Source: Ceratothoa steindachneri
Taxonomy: Eukaryota > Arthropoda > Malacostraca > Isopoda > Cymothoidae
Assembly (NCBI GenBank): GCA_963969495.1
Contig: OZ018326.1
Location: 182,443,653-182,507,652, forward strand
Length of the DNA: 64,000 nt
Direction of reading: 5' to 3'
Shown: one piece after another, positions 32,544 through 42,742 of the stretch
Numbering within the stretch: position 1 is the first letter of the stretch
Layout of the letters: each line of letters begins with the position of its first letter
Notes under the pieces: generated by a model
The model's database searches: none
What the model was told of the DNA's origin: nothing
What the model saw: only the letters and a program-made list of their open reading frames with translations
Program-made: the position numbers and the translations under genes

Positions 32544-34448
32544 TCAATCCTGCGCCTCAACGGCCAGGTTCCCTTTCTCGAGGAGATATGCACCACATTT
32601 CTTCGAAGAAGCGGGGTGCGGCTCTCTGCAATTGACAAACTTGGTCACACATGATTTGGACTTATCGTGTGCGGTCTCGGAGCAATTTACACAGACTTCG
32701 GGTGACCCCGACTTTGCACGTCTACAAAATCGATTCGTATTGTCAAAGCGGTGACAGTAATAGCACCGCCGCGGCAGTGGCACAAATGACTCTTCGCGTT
32801 AGCGGTACCAAACGGCACGCACCGACTCAGGGAGCTCTTTACAGTTGAACGTGACGAAGAGTGTAGGGGTGGGTCTCGAGGCCCCTCCCTGTTTTTTCAT
32901 CACACGTTTGCCCTCAACCGCCCCATGGTGAGCAAGCTTTAAGGTAATGTCCTCAATAGAGTAGTCAACGAGTTCCCTCGCATTAACTACTCCTTTCACA
33001 AAGTTCATGGTAGAGTGCGGCGTCACACTCCCTGAAGTGCCATGAAGTGTCCGAAGAGCACTTATCTTGGCCGCCTCAGCGGGATTCACCGCATTCGCCA
33101 GAAGGCTCCTGTCCGAGGAACGGGTTACCTTCGGCTCTCTACCAATTGCATTAGCTAATCCTCTCCTCTGATGGATCATGTTGCCCTTGGCCAACATGGT
33201 GCCATCAGCGGATCGAATAACAAGGAAGCATTTTTGAAGCCAGCGGGCTCGAAAACGCCCGGTAACCTCTGAATCAGGGGCCCTGATGTCATCGAGGCTC
33301 CGCCCTGTGCACTTTTGGTCTTAGTTAGGGGCTCCGCAACCGGGGGGGCAGAGGGACCGGATGTGCCAATCTTGGCTTGGTCGCTTGCCAAAGGGGTAGC
33401 AGACCCATCCGTCCCCGTAGCCCCCGCGGATGGAGAGGAGCCCCGAGTCTTCTTTGTCCTTTTTGTCTTAGTCTTTTTCTTTTTTAGAGAGGAGGGCGGG
33501 GAATGAACCCGCTTCTCACCTCTGCCGGCAGAAGCTTCTAGGCCAGATGGACCAGCTTCAGCCAGGTCCTTCTCCAAAATGGAGAAGGTGCTGGTGATCG
33601 CAGGGGTGCCGTCGGGGGAGATCCCTCCCCTCTTTGTACTGCCTCAGAAACCCTAGCCGTTTAAGGAGGACCTTGCATAGGGGCGGATTCGGGTTTGTTG
33701 TTTGGCGCGGAGACTGGATTCCCCCCCATGGAAGGCCCTGCCGTCTGAGGCTGGGCTTCCTCAAGGACCATGTCTATCACCGCAGGGGCCTCCAGTTGGC
33801 CATCCTCTCCCAGTAAATCGCCGGTCCCCTTGGCAGTGTCACTAGTCTTGTGTTTGGAGGCACAAGCCTTGACCCCAGGCAAGGTTTAAAATTCTTGCCA
33901 GCAGGTCTTTTGAGGATAGCGACCGAAGAGGGCCTGGCTTTCGTCTTTCCCCTAAGGGGGTTTGCCCTACCAAGCCGTTTACACGAGGGGCGGTCGGCAA
34001 TGGGCTGCCTGCTGGGTTTCTTAGCTGTCCTCTTAGAAAGAAAACGAAGGACTGCCGCTGGAAAAAGGGAGGTGCCCGAAACCCCTTCCAGAGAAGGGGG
34101 TGAGGGGGAGTCCCCTACACCCGTAGGCGAAGGAGAGGAGTAAGCCTCCTCTCCGGTTAAAGAAGTATAGAGGGTCCCCTGCGCAAGCACAGGAGGGAGG
34201 GACCAACATTTTTTCGGTGGAGCTGCCCGAGGGTGGCTCCGTTGATGAGGAAGGTGAAGTTGAAGGTTGTTGTTTTTTTTAGGTTGTGCATCATTGGGCA
34301 TGGTGACCATAAATTTTATGCGGGACGCAATAGCTCATCACCTCTCACAGTTGCCCGCACTGAAAGAGGTGCTTACAGGACTGGCAGAGCCAGGCGACGC
34401 CATTTGGGTCCACCACTCCTGCCTGGTGGCCTGGCAGTCCATCGGCAT
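32544..34448 (-). pseudogene. I-element ORF1 (gag-like zinc-knuckle protein)
   Basis: The start at 34448 lies in GCCGCCATGCCGATGG, the same as the start of the second copy at 62747. A Pro/Ser-rich N-terminus is followed by the segment PIADRPSCKRLGRANPLRGK, then a Lys-rich stretch (33490-33460) and LPGVFEPAGFK near 33240. The 33197-32799 piece holds the RNA-recognition-like part (AAKISALRTLHGTSGSVTPH). The C-terminal piece (32783-32544) carries three knuckles: CYYCHRFDNTNRFCRR, CVNCSETAHDKSKSC, and a third with only NCREPHPASSKKC readable. These bind element RNA. Several frameshifts (near 34350, 33780, 33560, 33180 and 32800). Confidence 0.8.
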
Positions 34449-35049
34449 GGCGGCTCCACCTTGAACACGGCGTAAAAAGATAGATTGTGAAGAGGAGAGG
34501 AAAATGGGATGTGAGGAAAGTATGGGTGGGGATGAAGCTGGTTGTTAAAAAAATCATCCTGAACCGTACTAAGGGGGAGAGAACGTTGTCCCTTTCCCCC
34601 TCAGCCATGATCCGGGACAGTTGGCTTGAGAAGAAGGTCAGCATCTACCCTGTGAAATTAGAGACTGACCAGAGAAAGATGTGGAAGAGGTTGTATGAAA
34701 AGCGACGAGGTAGGGGAGAAATACAGGCTATCTGAAGGAAGGAAGAAAGGCTAAGCTGGGGCCGGACGGAGCGCTGGATCCCGTCAGCACGGCGGCCTAG
34801 GATGGTAAATCGCCACTCCCCTTACGGGGAAAATAGAAAATAAACCTAAATATTAAATAAGTAACAAATTATTGAAACTGTTATTGAGCTTTTATATATT
34901 TTATTAAAAAAGAAGCAAATTACAATTAAAAAAATAAAAGAGAAGGCAGACACTAATAAAATATTATATGCTATTATATTATATAATTAGTGAGAGAGTT
35001 AAATTTAATTTACCAAATAATACCAGGATGTTTTTACAATAAACGCTGG

Positions 35050-36121
35050 AGAATACACAACAATTATAATGCAGCAATAATAATATCAACGCCGTTAAAA
35101 CTGAACTAGTACTACCCACTTTAAACATTTTGCTTTTATACCACACGCAAAATGGCTGAAGAAAATTCTGGAACTCTACAGAAATCGCTCAAGCGATGAC
35201 GTGATGATTTTCTGGAAAATCCTAAAAAATTCTATATAATGTGCTTTGAGAGATAAATTAATATTCACCATACAAATCCCTATACATTTGTAATGCTGGG
35301 AAGCTTCACGGTAAAGTCGGGGAATGTGAAGGGTTACCTTGGAACCTGATGGTCGGGTAGCGCTGGTGAGTGAAGGTGGTGAGGTAAGAGGTCGAAACGA
35401 TGAGGTACGTTCTCCAGGGACCGACCTGATCTTACAATTCCATCACGATCCTTGCTAGAAAAAGGCGGTGATGGGAGCTTCTTGTTACAGAGGGCCCCAC
35501 GCTCGTAAACTCCGAGGAATCTTGGCTGCCTTTGTGAAGGGGGGGAGGGCGAAGTGACCTATCGACGCGTAGGGTCACGGAGAAAAGCCGAGATGTAGAT
35601 TTCTCGCTTAGGGAACTAGAGTAAGGTTGTTTGAAGCTTTGGCTCTTACACGTGAGTACAAGCTTGGGTCCGCACTGCCTTGCAGACCAACGTGGTAAGG
35701 AGCCTCCCTAACTGGGACCGATCTCCCCTCTGAAGACTTCGTGCTTCGACGACTTTTTACTACACCGATAAATGGCAATTCCTGCCCCACCAGACGCTGT
35801 GCAAGCTCTACTACTGAGGGTTAAAATAATTAATCTTCTATACTCAAAACTTGGGAGAGGTTCTCAGGGCGCCGGAAGTAGATTAGATGTCAAGCTACTC
35901 CATTTCCTCCTTTATAAAGTTCCGGCAACTCTCGGAAGCGAAGATGGTATCGCATTTATCGATAAACAGTCCTGGAAGGAACTCTGTGGTTAGTTGAAAT
36001 GGCCGGCGGTTTCTTCCGGTTAAAGAGCACCAGATATTGGGCCGGAAGGGGAAGGGTTGATAAGCGGCCCGCCCAGAAGCAAGGTGGGCAAAACTTGGGA
36101 GCATTATGCTATTTTCTTACA
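35050..36121 (-). repeat. LTR of Gypsy-type element A, 3' copy
   Basis: Aligned over about 870 bp with the two parts of the other LTR (42557-42742 plus 44648-45391) in the same orientation. On the minus strand both begin TGT(A/G)(A/G)G(A/G)A-AATAGCATAATG (36121 and 45391). The match fades towards 35050/42490 (shared ATACACAACAAT), so the 3' boundary is approximate. Open frames within (for example 35895-36104) are LTR sequence read through, since the same region of the other LTR gives similarly broken frames. Confidence 0.75.
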
Positions 36122-36375
36122 TCCCTACCCATCCCGAGGGGGACATTATTCTGAATTGGATCGATGAATAATGTCACACGATATAACCTACTCGCCAGTT
36201 ACAATCTATAGCCAGAATGAGATCTCAGAAACACACAAAAAAAATGAACATAATGAAATGACAGTATTTGGCAACAAGGTCTAAGAAATTACAGTTATAA
36301 CTAGATATACATAAAAAAAATAAAACATACATATATACACAAGAAAAAAAATGGCCAGACAGTTCAGGTTAGTCG

Positions 36376-36518
36376 CCACAACTAGGGCCTTCGTCTATCG
36401 GATTGCGTGATAAATTATCAGCAATGACGTTATCCGTTCATTTTACGTAAGATACATTGTATTTGTATTCATAAATTTTTGAATGCCATAAATTATTGCT
36501 AAAGCTTCAATTCTATAG
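36376..36518 (-). pseudogene. RNase H C-terminal remnant of element A
   Basis: Minus-strand reading: EALAIIYGIQKFMN (the Tyr/His-type RNase H helix of Gypsy pol), and then, after an internal gap, NVSYVK followed by a stop and TDNVIADNLSRNPIDE, the characteristic end A-D-x-L-S-R of Gypsy RNase H. After SRNP there is only about 255 bp before the LTR at 36121, too little for an integrase. Confidence 0.6.
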
Positions 36519-36521
36519 TAG

Positions 36522-36905
36522 TGTAGGGGAATCGTCCCTTCACCCCCCCCCCGTTCACTCGCGGGGCAGTCTCAAGGGGGTTACCGCAAAGACATCCAGC
36601 CCAGGTATCGGCGAGTCAAAAGCGTAACCGCAGCGTGGCACAACTCGGTGCTATGAAAGAGCCTAAAGGTCAAAATGTAAGATCTCCCTCCAGTTTCACG
36701 TCAAATAAGAAATTGGAGACGTGTTTCTCCCAATCTCGAAGGCTAACGAGGAGCCGATGTTGGACCTCTTGGGAAAAACCGTTGGCCAAAAGAACTCTCC
36801 TGCGGCCGTCCTCAAGCCCCTCCCCCCTTACCACTCCCCCAGTAGGGTGACGAGGTATAAATGAGGAACTCTGAGGAAAATCGGGGTAGTATACGTCAGT
36901 CTTTA
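36522..36905 (+). repeat. Element B left LTR, portion shared with the right copy
   Basis: Matches 39994-40385 with high identity throughout, apart from a 17-bp insertion in the right copy (around 40154-40172) and small changes. It includes a C-run (36541-36551). The LTR may extend to about 38020. Confidence 0.8.
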
Positions 36906-37020
36906 GGTGACGAAGTCTTCGGATCAAACCGAACTACCGAGACTGGAGAGGTGGCGTACTTAGCTCGCCAGACCAAGAAGTACCCTGCAAGAGAGGCAGG
37001 GCTACCTAACTTAAAGTGCT

Positions 37021-37520
37021 AAGAAGAAGCTCATCTTCGAGCTGAGGCCCTGGTTATCAAACCAAACGCTAATTTAACTTTGGTATGTTCAACTTACTCT
37101 CGCCAGAGAGACTCCTCGTATCCTGGTGCACCTTAAACACCAGGGGTATTCCTCGTCCTTGAAGAATTAAGAAAAGAAGAAGGAAAAGGCTCCCCCTCGA
37201 GCCCGTTACTCGGTGGCCACACCGAACTCCTTAGTTAATTTGGTAAGGAACCAAGTTCAAATTATTCTCACCAGAGAAATCCCTCTCCATTATACTCGCC
37301 CTTGAAGAAGACTGGAACTAAGAAGAAGCTCATCCTCGAGCTAGTTCCCGGTTATCAAACCAAACTTTAAGTAACTTATTCTCGCCAGAGAAACCCCCCT
37401 CCGTTATCCTCGCCCTTGAAGAAAACCCTCCCCGAGTTCGGTCCTCGTCCATGAGGAAATAAGTAACGAAGGAGAAAAGCTCCTCCTCGAGCTCGTTACT
37501 CGGTGGTCACACCGCACTCC
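37021..37520 (+). repeat. Imperfect dimeric tandem repeat in the element B LTR or leader
   Basis: Two alternating unit types. Type A (AAGAAGAAGCTCATCYTCGAGC) is at 37021 and 37321. Type B (CTCGAGCYCGTTACTCGGTGG) ends at about 37215 and 37505. The A-to-A and B-to-B spacings are about 300 and 290 bp. A shared CTCGCCAGAGAGAC-like box recurs at about 37097, 37268, 37383 and 37557. No coding sense was seen. Confidence 0.7.
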
Positions 37521-38025
37521 AAGTTAACTTGATTTAAGAACCAAGTTCGACTCACTCTCGCCAGAGAGACCACGACTGCCTAGGTGTTGCATAAGGCACC
37601 GTATTTGTTCTTGTTCTTGAAGAACCACCCCTCTTAGAATACCGCATGTACTCCCAGCTGCTACCCTCGCCAAAACGACCGTGTAATTTCGCCTATCTAC
37701 ATCTGGACAGATGGCACGCGTCGTGAGTCAATAACATTTCTGAGGCCTTTAAACTCCAGATGAGTCCGTAAGCCTAATTCTTATATTATTGTTGTGTGTA
37801 GAGAAATTAACCAATTTTTGTGGGTAAACTAATTTAATTAATTCTTGTTTAGGATAATATTCAGAGTATTGCTGTAATTAATGTTTACATGTTGTGTATT
37901 CAATGGTTAAAGTTAAAATATAAGTTTATTTTGGGATTATTTTGCGTTTTTCTTATATATCCTTACGTGTTTCGGAATAGAATAGAACAAAAAGGGAAGG
38001 GCGAATTCTACGACATAAATAAAAG

Positions 38026-38043
38026 TGGTGTCAGGTTTGTACG
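38026..38043 (+). promoter_or_regulatory. Candidate tRNA primer-binding site of element B
   Basis: TGGTGTCAGGTTTGTACG, starting with the TGG expected opposite a tRNA 3' CCA, about 300 bp before gag. The primer tRNA was not identified. This is an inference from position and sequence only. Confidence 0.4.
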
Positions 38044-38329
38044 TTGTTAATAGCAAGAACCCAGCAGTGTCTAATTAAGAAAGAGCCAACACGTAAAGGA
38101 ATATCATATCAGAAATAAGAGAATAATTGACGAGAGGAAAATTGGTAGAGTTAGGGGTGGTAACAATCTGAAGGTAATTGGTAGGCCAAGTGGTAAATTT
38201 GTTGTCGGGGGTGGTATTTCAATCAACATAGTAGTGGGATTAAGGGTAAGTTATGCTAAGCGCTGCCTGGTGAGTGGTGGCATAATTACCTGAGAATAAA
38301 GAAAGGAAAAATCGACGGGCCAACACAAA

Positions 38330-39010
38330 ATGGATCCAGTCAAAAGATTTTACCAACAAGCCCAAATTCTGGGATGTGAAGGCGAGGATATGGATGCCTA
38401 CATCCTTGAAGAATTGAGAATACAAAGACAAGAAGAAGAAGAAATAATAGAGTTTGATAGAAAAGGGAAAATATAGAAATACGGATGAACCGAAAAAGGG
38501 AAGATGCCCGAACACATCGGAAAATAGAAATAGAGGAAAGAAGATTCTCAAGAGGAAGTAAGACAAACGAAAGAATAAGACAGTTGGAAAGAGAAGCACA
38601 AGAGTTCGGAATAAGAATAGAAAGGGAAGATGAGGAAAGGAGAATAAAGTTAAAACGAGAAGATGATTAAAGAAAAATAAAGATAAACCTGGAAGATGAA
38701 GAAAGAAGAACCCGACGGGAAAATGAAATAGCGAAAGCAGAAAAAGAAGCCGAGAAAAGGAGAATGAAGAGGGAAAAAGATCGTGCTCAAGCTGAAAGAG
38801 AAGAGAGAGAAGAAAAGGAAAGATTGCTCGCACTCGAAAGAGCACCTATCGAGAATCTCATAGAAGCCGAGGAAGTTGGAGCTCGGCCTGGACCTAAGAA
38901 AGGACCATCGAGGGAAACCCAGCCAAATTGAGTAACGATGGAAGAAGTAGAAAGTAGGGATGAGGTACCAGCCTGTGTACCTAAGGAAGAACCTACGAGG
39001 AGAACCCATC
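38330..39010 (+). pseudogene. Element B gag-like protein, coiled-coil region
   Basis: The ATG at 38330 opens MDPVKRFYQQAQILGCEGED and then AYILEELRIQRQEEEE, the start expected for a Gypsy-type gag. A long Glu/Arg/Lys-rich helix follows across several frames (for example NRKREDARTHRKIEIEERRF at 38485-38545), interrupted by stops. Capsid and zinc-knuckle parts are not seen. The long minus-strand frame over the same DNA (38240-38845) is a shadow of the purine-rich gag strand. Confidence 0.55.
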
Positions 39011-39329
39011 CAAATGGGGTTATCAGGAAAGAGGTAGAAAGTAGGGTAGAGGTACGAGCAGGTGTACCTGAGGTACTACCTACTAAGAGAAGTGAGTCAA
39101 ATGAGTTGACAAGGAAGGAGGAAAGAGGTGCTATTGCGATACACCCAGGTAAGACTAATCAAATAGTAGAAGCGGATGAGTATCCCCTACCCCTAGTACT
39201 CTCCTCCCCGAACGGATCGTCCACAGAGTTACCCCTAAGTCGCCAAGTCGTAGTGAGCGCCAAGCCCATTAACGACCTCGCAGGGAAAAGTTTTCTCGAT
39301 CCCCAAAGATCGAACCTCGACACGATCTT

Positions 39330-39650
39330 CCCGTGTCCCTGGTTAAAGGAGAGCTATGGGACCCACGCTCCCTCAATTATGCCCCGATGCAACAGGCCGC
39401 TCTAGCAATAATGTTCAATTTAAAGGTAGTCAAGTACCATAAGAAGGGTAATTCGGTTAGGTTGAAATACCGCTACCATTTAGTAACAAACTGGGGTAGA
39501 CTCAATAACCCGAACGGCCGACTCAGGTGCGGTAAAGTATTGGTATTAGAGCATCATTTTAGTATTAGCTACATCAAAGGAGCCGATAAAGTACCGCTGC
39601 TCTATAGGCGGAGACGAAATACCATTGAGGGTTATTTCAGTACCTAATGA
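39330..39650 (+). pseudogene. Element B RNase H C-terminal remnant
   Basis: In one frame: LNNPNGRLRCGKVLVLEHHF, then SISYIKGADKVPLLYRRRR. This is the Gypsy RNase H end, normally N-G-R-L-x-R-W-A-L-x-L-Q-E-x-x-F-S-I-S-Y-I-K-G-x-D-N-x-x-A-D-x-L-S-R. The Trp and final A-D-x-L-S-R are altered. Only about 340 bp separate this from the right LTR, so no integrase follows RNase H, as in element A. Confidence 0.65.
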
Positions 39651-39993
39651 CCGTGAAACCGTGTTTTCTTTTGTTGTTCGTGTTAATATTTATCGGTAGG
39701 ATTTAAGTTCTCAAAAACTTAGAAATGTAAGGAAGTAGCTTGTTTTTTTTTGTTTTTTTTTGCGGGTAATCGACGAATTAAGGTTTTTTAATTTTATGTA
39801 AAATTGTATTGCGAGTAGGTCTCGTTCGACACATTGCTTGTGTAAACGCGCGCGAGGGCGCTCCTGTGTAAGGAAACTTAATGTAAGAAAGGGCTCAAAG
39901 AAATACAACTTTGTTAATCTTGACTAGGTTGAGTAAGTTGTTTTGAGTTCCCAGGAGTCCCCCCGTCCCCATTAAGTTCTTCGATGGGAGGTG

Positions 39994-40385
39994 TGTAGGG
40001 GAAGCGTCTCTCCCCCCCCCCGTTCACTCGTGGGGCAGTCTCAAGGCGGTTACCGCAAAGACATCCGGCCCAGGCATTGGTGAGTCAAAAGCGTAACCGC
40101 AGCGTGGCACAACTCGGTGCCATGAAAGACCCTAAAGGTCAAAATGTATGATCTCCCCCAGGAGAGTGAGATCCAGTTTCACGTCAAATAAGAAATTGGA
40201 GACGTGTTTCTCCCTATCTCGAAGGCTAACGAGGAGCCGATGTTTGACTTCGTGGGAAAAACCGTTGGCCAAAAGAACTATCCTGGGGCCCTCCTCAAGC
40301 CCCTCCTCCCCTTACCACTCCCCCAGTGGGGTGACGAGGTATAAATAAGGAACTCTGAGGAAAATCGGGGTAGTATACGTCAGTC
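39994..40385 (+). repeat. Element B right LTR (or its first part)
   Basis: Direct repeat of 36522-36905. On its right it abuts the RT motif-1 sequence of element A (minus-strand ...FRKLNAVTRD) at about 40385. Confidence 0.8.
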
Positions 40386-40394
40386 TCTAGTAAC

Positions 40395-40780
40395 AGCATT
40401 TAACTTTCTAAAATCTACGCACATGCGAAAAGATTGTTCCGGCTTACGTACCATCACTATCAGGGAACAATAATCTGAGGAGGAGGGTTCAATTATTCCT
40501 AATTTAAGGATGTTTTCGACTTCTTTGCTGAAGTGTTCTGCAAACACAACTTCGTGTGCTATTTTTAAAATCTTCGCAACGTAGGCCCTAGGCATGCAAA
40601 GGGCCTTGAATGGGGAGCCTACTGGATCCGGGAAAGTATGAAATAGCAAAGCGTCTTCTATCACATACCTCACTTTTCGGTCTCCACGAACCGATTCTGT
40701 CTCTCCTCGTTTGGCCTTTTCCCATAAGAGTTGGAGGGAAAGGCAGTCCTTTTGGGCACTGATGAATTGGGCGTTATTCA
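40395..40780 (-). pseudogene. Element A: integrase N-terminus fused to RT start by deletion
   Basis: Minus-strand reading after the protease: AQKDCLSLQLLWEKAKRGE, then VRYVIEDALLFHTF and RAYVAKILKIAHE. This resembles the segment that precedes the HHCC finger of integrase (L-x-L-A-H-E). Without a break it becomes AEHFSKEVENILKLGIIEPS, then SSDYCSLIVMVRKPEQSFRM and CVDFRKLNAVTRD, the start of Gypsy RT. The integrase core must have been lost between AHE and the RT lead-in. Finding integrase-like sequence between protease and RT is the reason for the INT-before-RT assignment. Confidence 0.6.
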
Positions 40781-40794
40781 GTCCCTCGTAAAGG

Positions 40795-41194
40795 GGGGTG
40801 CATGGGGGCTTGAAAGACGTGGGGGGTAGGCATCTCTATCAGACTGAGCCCGGGTGACGACAGCTTGCGACATAACAGTTGGAGAGAGTTGCGCGCTCTG
40901 GCCCACCAACACTGCACAAAACTTGATCGGAGCAGCTACGACGTCGGTACACCCCGTAAAATAGCGGCATTTTACCTGACAACAGACCACTTGGAATTTA
41001 TTAGCTCTTCCCAAGAAATCATGTACAAGAGCGAATTTCTTATGTTGTTGGTCCACGGGGGGAAGCAACTTGTCCGACAGCACTATATACGTACACCCTG
41101 TATCTCTCACCAGATTGGATACTCTACATCCATTAATGGATCCAGACTTGAATTTGAGCCCACCAGAAGAACTGTTATTAAAAACAAAGTTCAC
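40795..41194 (-). pseudogene. Element A retroviral-type aspartic protease
   Basis: NGCRVSNLVRDTGCTYIVLS contains the catalytic Asp as D-T-G-C-T, with a Cys in place of the usual Ala or Ser. LLPPVDQQHKKFALVHDFLG and VKCRYFTGCTDVVAAPIKFC follow, then AVLVGQSAQLS in place of the hydrophobic second motif. The open piece is 138 codons. It would cleave gag-pol. The upstream Ser-rich linker (NFVFNNSSSGGLKF) joins it to the zinc-knuckle region. Confidence 0.7.
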
Positions 41195-41329
41195 CTGGTT
41201 CTCCTGAGAGGTCGACGAAGATGGCAGAGCCGCAGGCGCGGTAGGCTGTTCGGCAGCGAAATTTGCGGAGACTTGGTGGACCTGGTGTCCAGGGGCAAAG
41301 CGAAAGCGGGAGTTTTGTAGACACTAAGA

Positions 41330-41930
41330 TTTGTAGTGACCAGGGGTTCCGTGAGAGAAGCATACAATGGGGTTACTTCGGTAGGGGTTACTCCAGGGAG
41401 CATTACAAATTGGGTGTTTAACTTCTTCTTGCTTCTTATGGTGGTTACCTTTGAGTTTAAAGGGCCTGGGACTTTTACTAAATGAGGAGGTTTTCTCGGT
41501 TGTGATTGTCCTTGGTTCTAAGGAAACGGAGGAATGCTCTTTTTTTCCTTAGGATAGAAATGATGATTTGTGTCGTAGAGATCCGCTTCTTCGAGGCACT
41601 CGTTAAAGGAAAAGGCACGCCTATCTTGCACATTTTCACGGATTTTCGCTTGATCTTTACTCAACTTATACTCGTGTTGGCGAATTTTAGCCCTCTCTTC
41701 TATTTATTCTTGTCTTCGCCTCTCTTATATTTCTTCTTGTCTTCGACACTCTTATTCTTATCTTCGTTGTTCTTCTCTCTTTTTTCCTCACGTTCATTCC
41801 TTTGTTCGTGCTGAACGTATTCGATCAATTCCGTGTTTATGGAACATCTCAAATGAGGAGGAAGACATCTTGGATACGCTGTTGGATCCGCTGATTCACG
41901 AAAGAGCTTTACGACCTAACTCAGATTATA
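41330..41930 (-). pseudogene. Element A gag: charged helix and zinc knuckle
   Basis: Near 41880 the reading YPRCLPPHLRCSINTELIEY leads into a Glu/Arg/Lys-rich helix of about 60 residues (EQRNEREEKREKNNEDKNKS). A polar linker follows, and near 41365-41330 there is IVCFSHGTPGHYKS, a single CCHC-type knuckle in which one Cys is now Ser or His. The plus-strand frame at 41506-41814, rich in Leu, Phe and Ser, is the shadow of this charged helix. Confidence 0.55.
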
Positions 41931-42299
41931 CGGCGGTGACAAATAATATACACAATAATAATAAAAAATAACGAAAATACAAATAGTTACTATGCTGGGG
42001 GAGATGCTGCCAGCAAGGGTTATCGAGGGTGACCTAACCCTTTTATATTGTGTACCAACAATACAAAAAAAAAAAATTAAAAGGACACGGGGTCAATTCT
42101 TATTTCGCCAATAAAATTTAAAATGTCTTATTATTAGTTTTATCTAACCTTAGGCGCTTGGCAATTAGAAAAGGAGAATTTCAAAATTGACGGGTTCGAA
42201 ACAAACTGCACACCTAATGAAACCACGATTAAATATGATAAAATATATATACTATATGTCGAGTAATAGGCCGAGGGGAGGTTAGAGATTTCGTCGACT

Positions 42300-42370
<71 letters not shown>

Positions 42371-42489
42371 CCTATTATCTCGAATGCGAAGGAGTCATCG
42401 TACTACTCCTTATACTCAGAGTGCTTAGAGGTTAGCTACGGAGGGATTGGAATGAACTTTGCCAGCAAGTGCCTCAAAGGAAGTTAGAT
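41931..42489. other. Leader between gag and 5' LTR of element A
   Basis: No coding sequence. It contains a (TA)n tract at 42309-42361. The primer-binding site of element A should lie here on the minus strand, but I could not pick one with confidence. Confidence 0.4.
42309..42361. repeat. (TA)n microsatellite
   Basis: About 26 TA units in the leader of element A. The Tyr-Ile open frame is an artefact. Confidence 0.95.
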
Positions 42490-42742
42490 ACACAACAATA
42501 TAAAAATAAAGTTTTAATGAGCACTAAGCAAGAAAATATTTATATATACAAATAATGTGCTTTGAGAGATAAATTAATAAGTGAATCTCGAATATACATA
42601 CAACTTGGCTTGAAAATTACTATTCACCATACAAATACTAATACACTTGTAATGCTGGTAAGCTTCGCGGTGAAATCGGAGAATGTGAAAGGGAAGGGTT
42701 ACCTTGGAACCTGATGTTTGGATGGCGTTGGTGAGTGAAGGT

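Larger units (their letters stand above)
28045..34831 (-). mobile_element. I-type non-LTR retrotransposon, nearly full length (I copy 1)
   Basis: About 6.8 kb, clearly GC-richer than its surroundings. The 5' end near 34831 shares its first bases with the copy starting near 62360 (CCCCGTAAGGGG, then GCGATTT and GCCGTGCTGACGGGATCC). Order: 5' UTR, ORF1 (34448-32544) with zinc knuckles, ORF2 (31900-28218) with endonuclease, RT and RNase H, then a 3' UTR ending in A-rich sequence (T-runs at 28040-28061 on the plus strand). It inserted about 90 bp upstream of the hAT-like start codon. RNase H at the ORF2 C-terminus places it in the I group. Confidence 0.85.
36522..40385 (+). mobile_element. Gypsy-type LTR element B, internally deleted, nested in element A
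   Basis: Two direct repeats of about 390 bp begin with TGTAGGGG at 36522 and 39994. The second is preceded by a purine-rich GATGGGAGGTG. Between them are a candidate primer site (38026), gag (38330) and an RNase H remnant (39440-39620). There is no protease, RT palm or integrase, so the interior is deleted. If the LTR is only about 390 bp, the 36910-38020 sequence is leader. If the LTR is about 1.5 kb, the right copy is truncated. The primer-site position favours the long LTR. No target duplication was found. Confidence 0.65.

Noticed and set aside
32197..32754. 185-codon plus-strand frame in the GC-rich I element
   Set aside because: ORF1/ORF2 of the I element on the minus strand explains the region. 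GC-rich sequence lowers stop frequency on the opposite strand; the frames at 30462-31037 and 33850-34143 are of the same kind.
38240..38845. 201-codon minus-strand frame rich in Phe, Leu and Ser
   Set aside because: It is the complement of the Glu/Arg/Lys-rich gag helix of element B; its composition is explained by the purine-rich coding strand.
41506..41814. Plus-strand frame that looks like a membrane protein
   Set aside because: Shadow of the charged gag helix of element A on the other strand.
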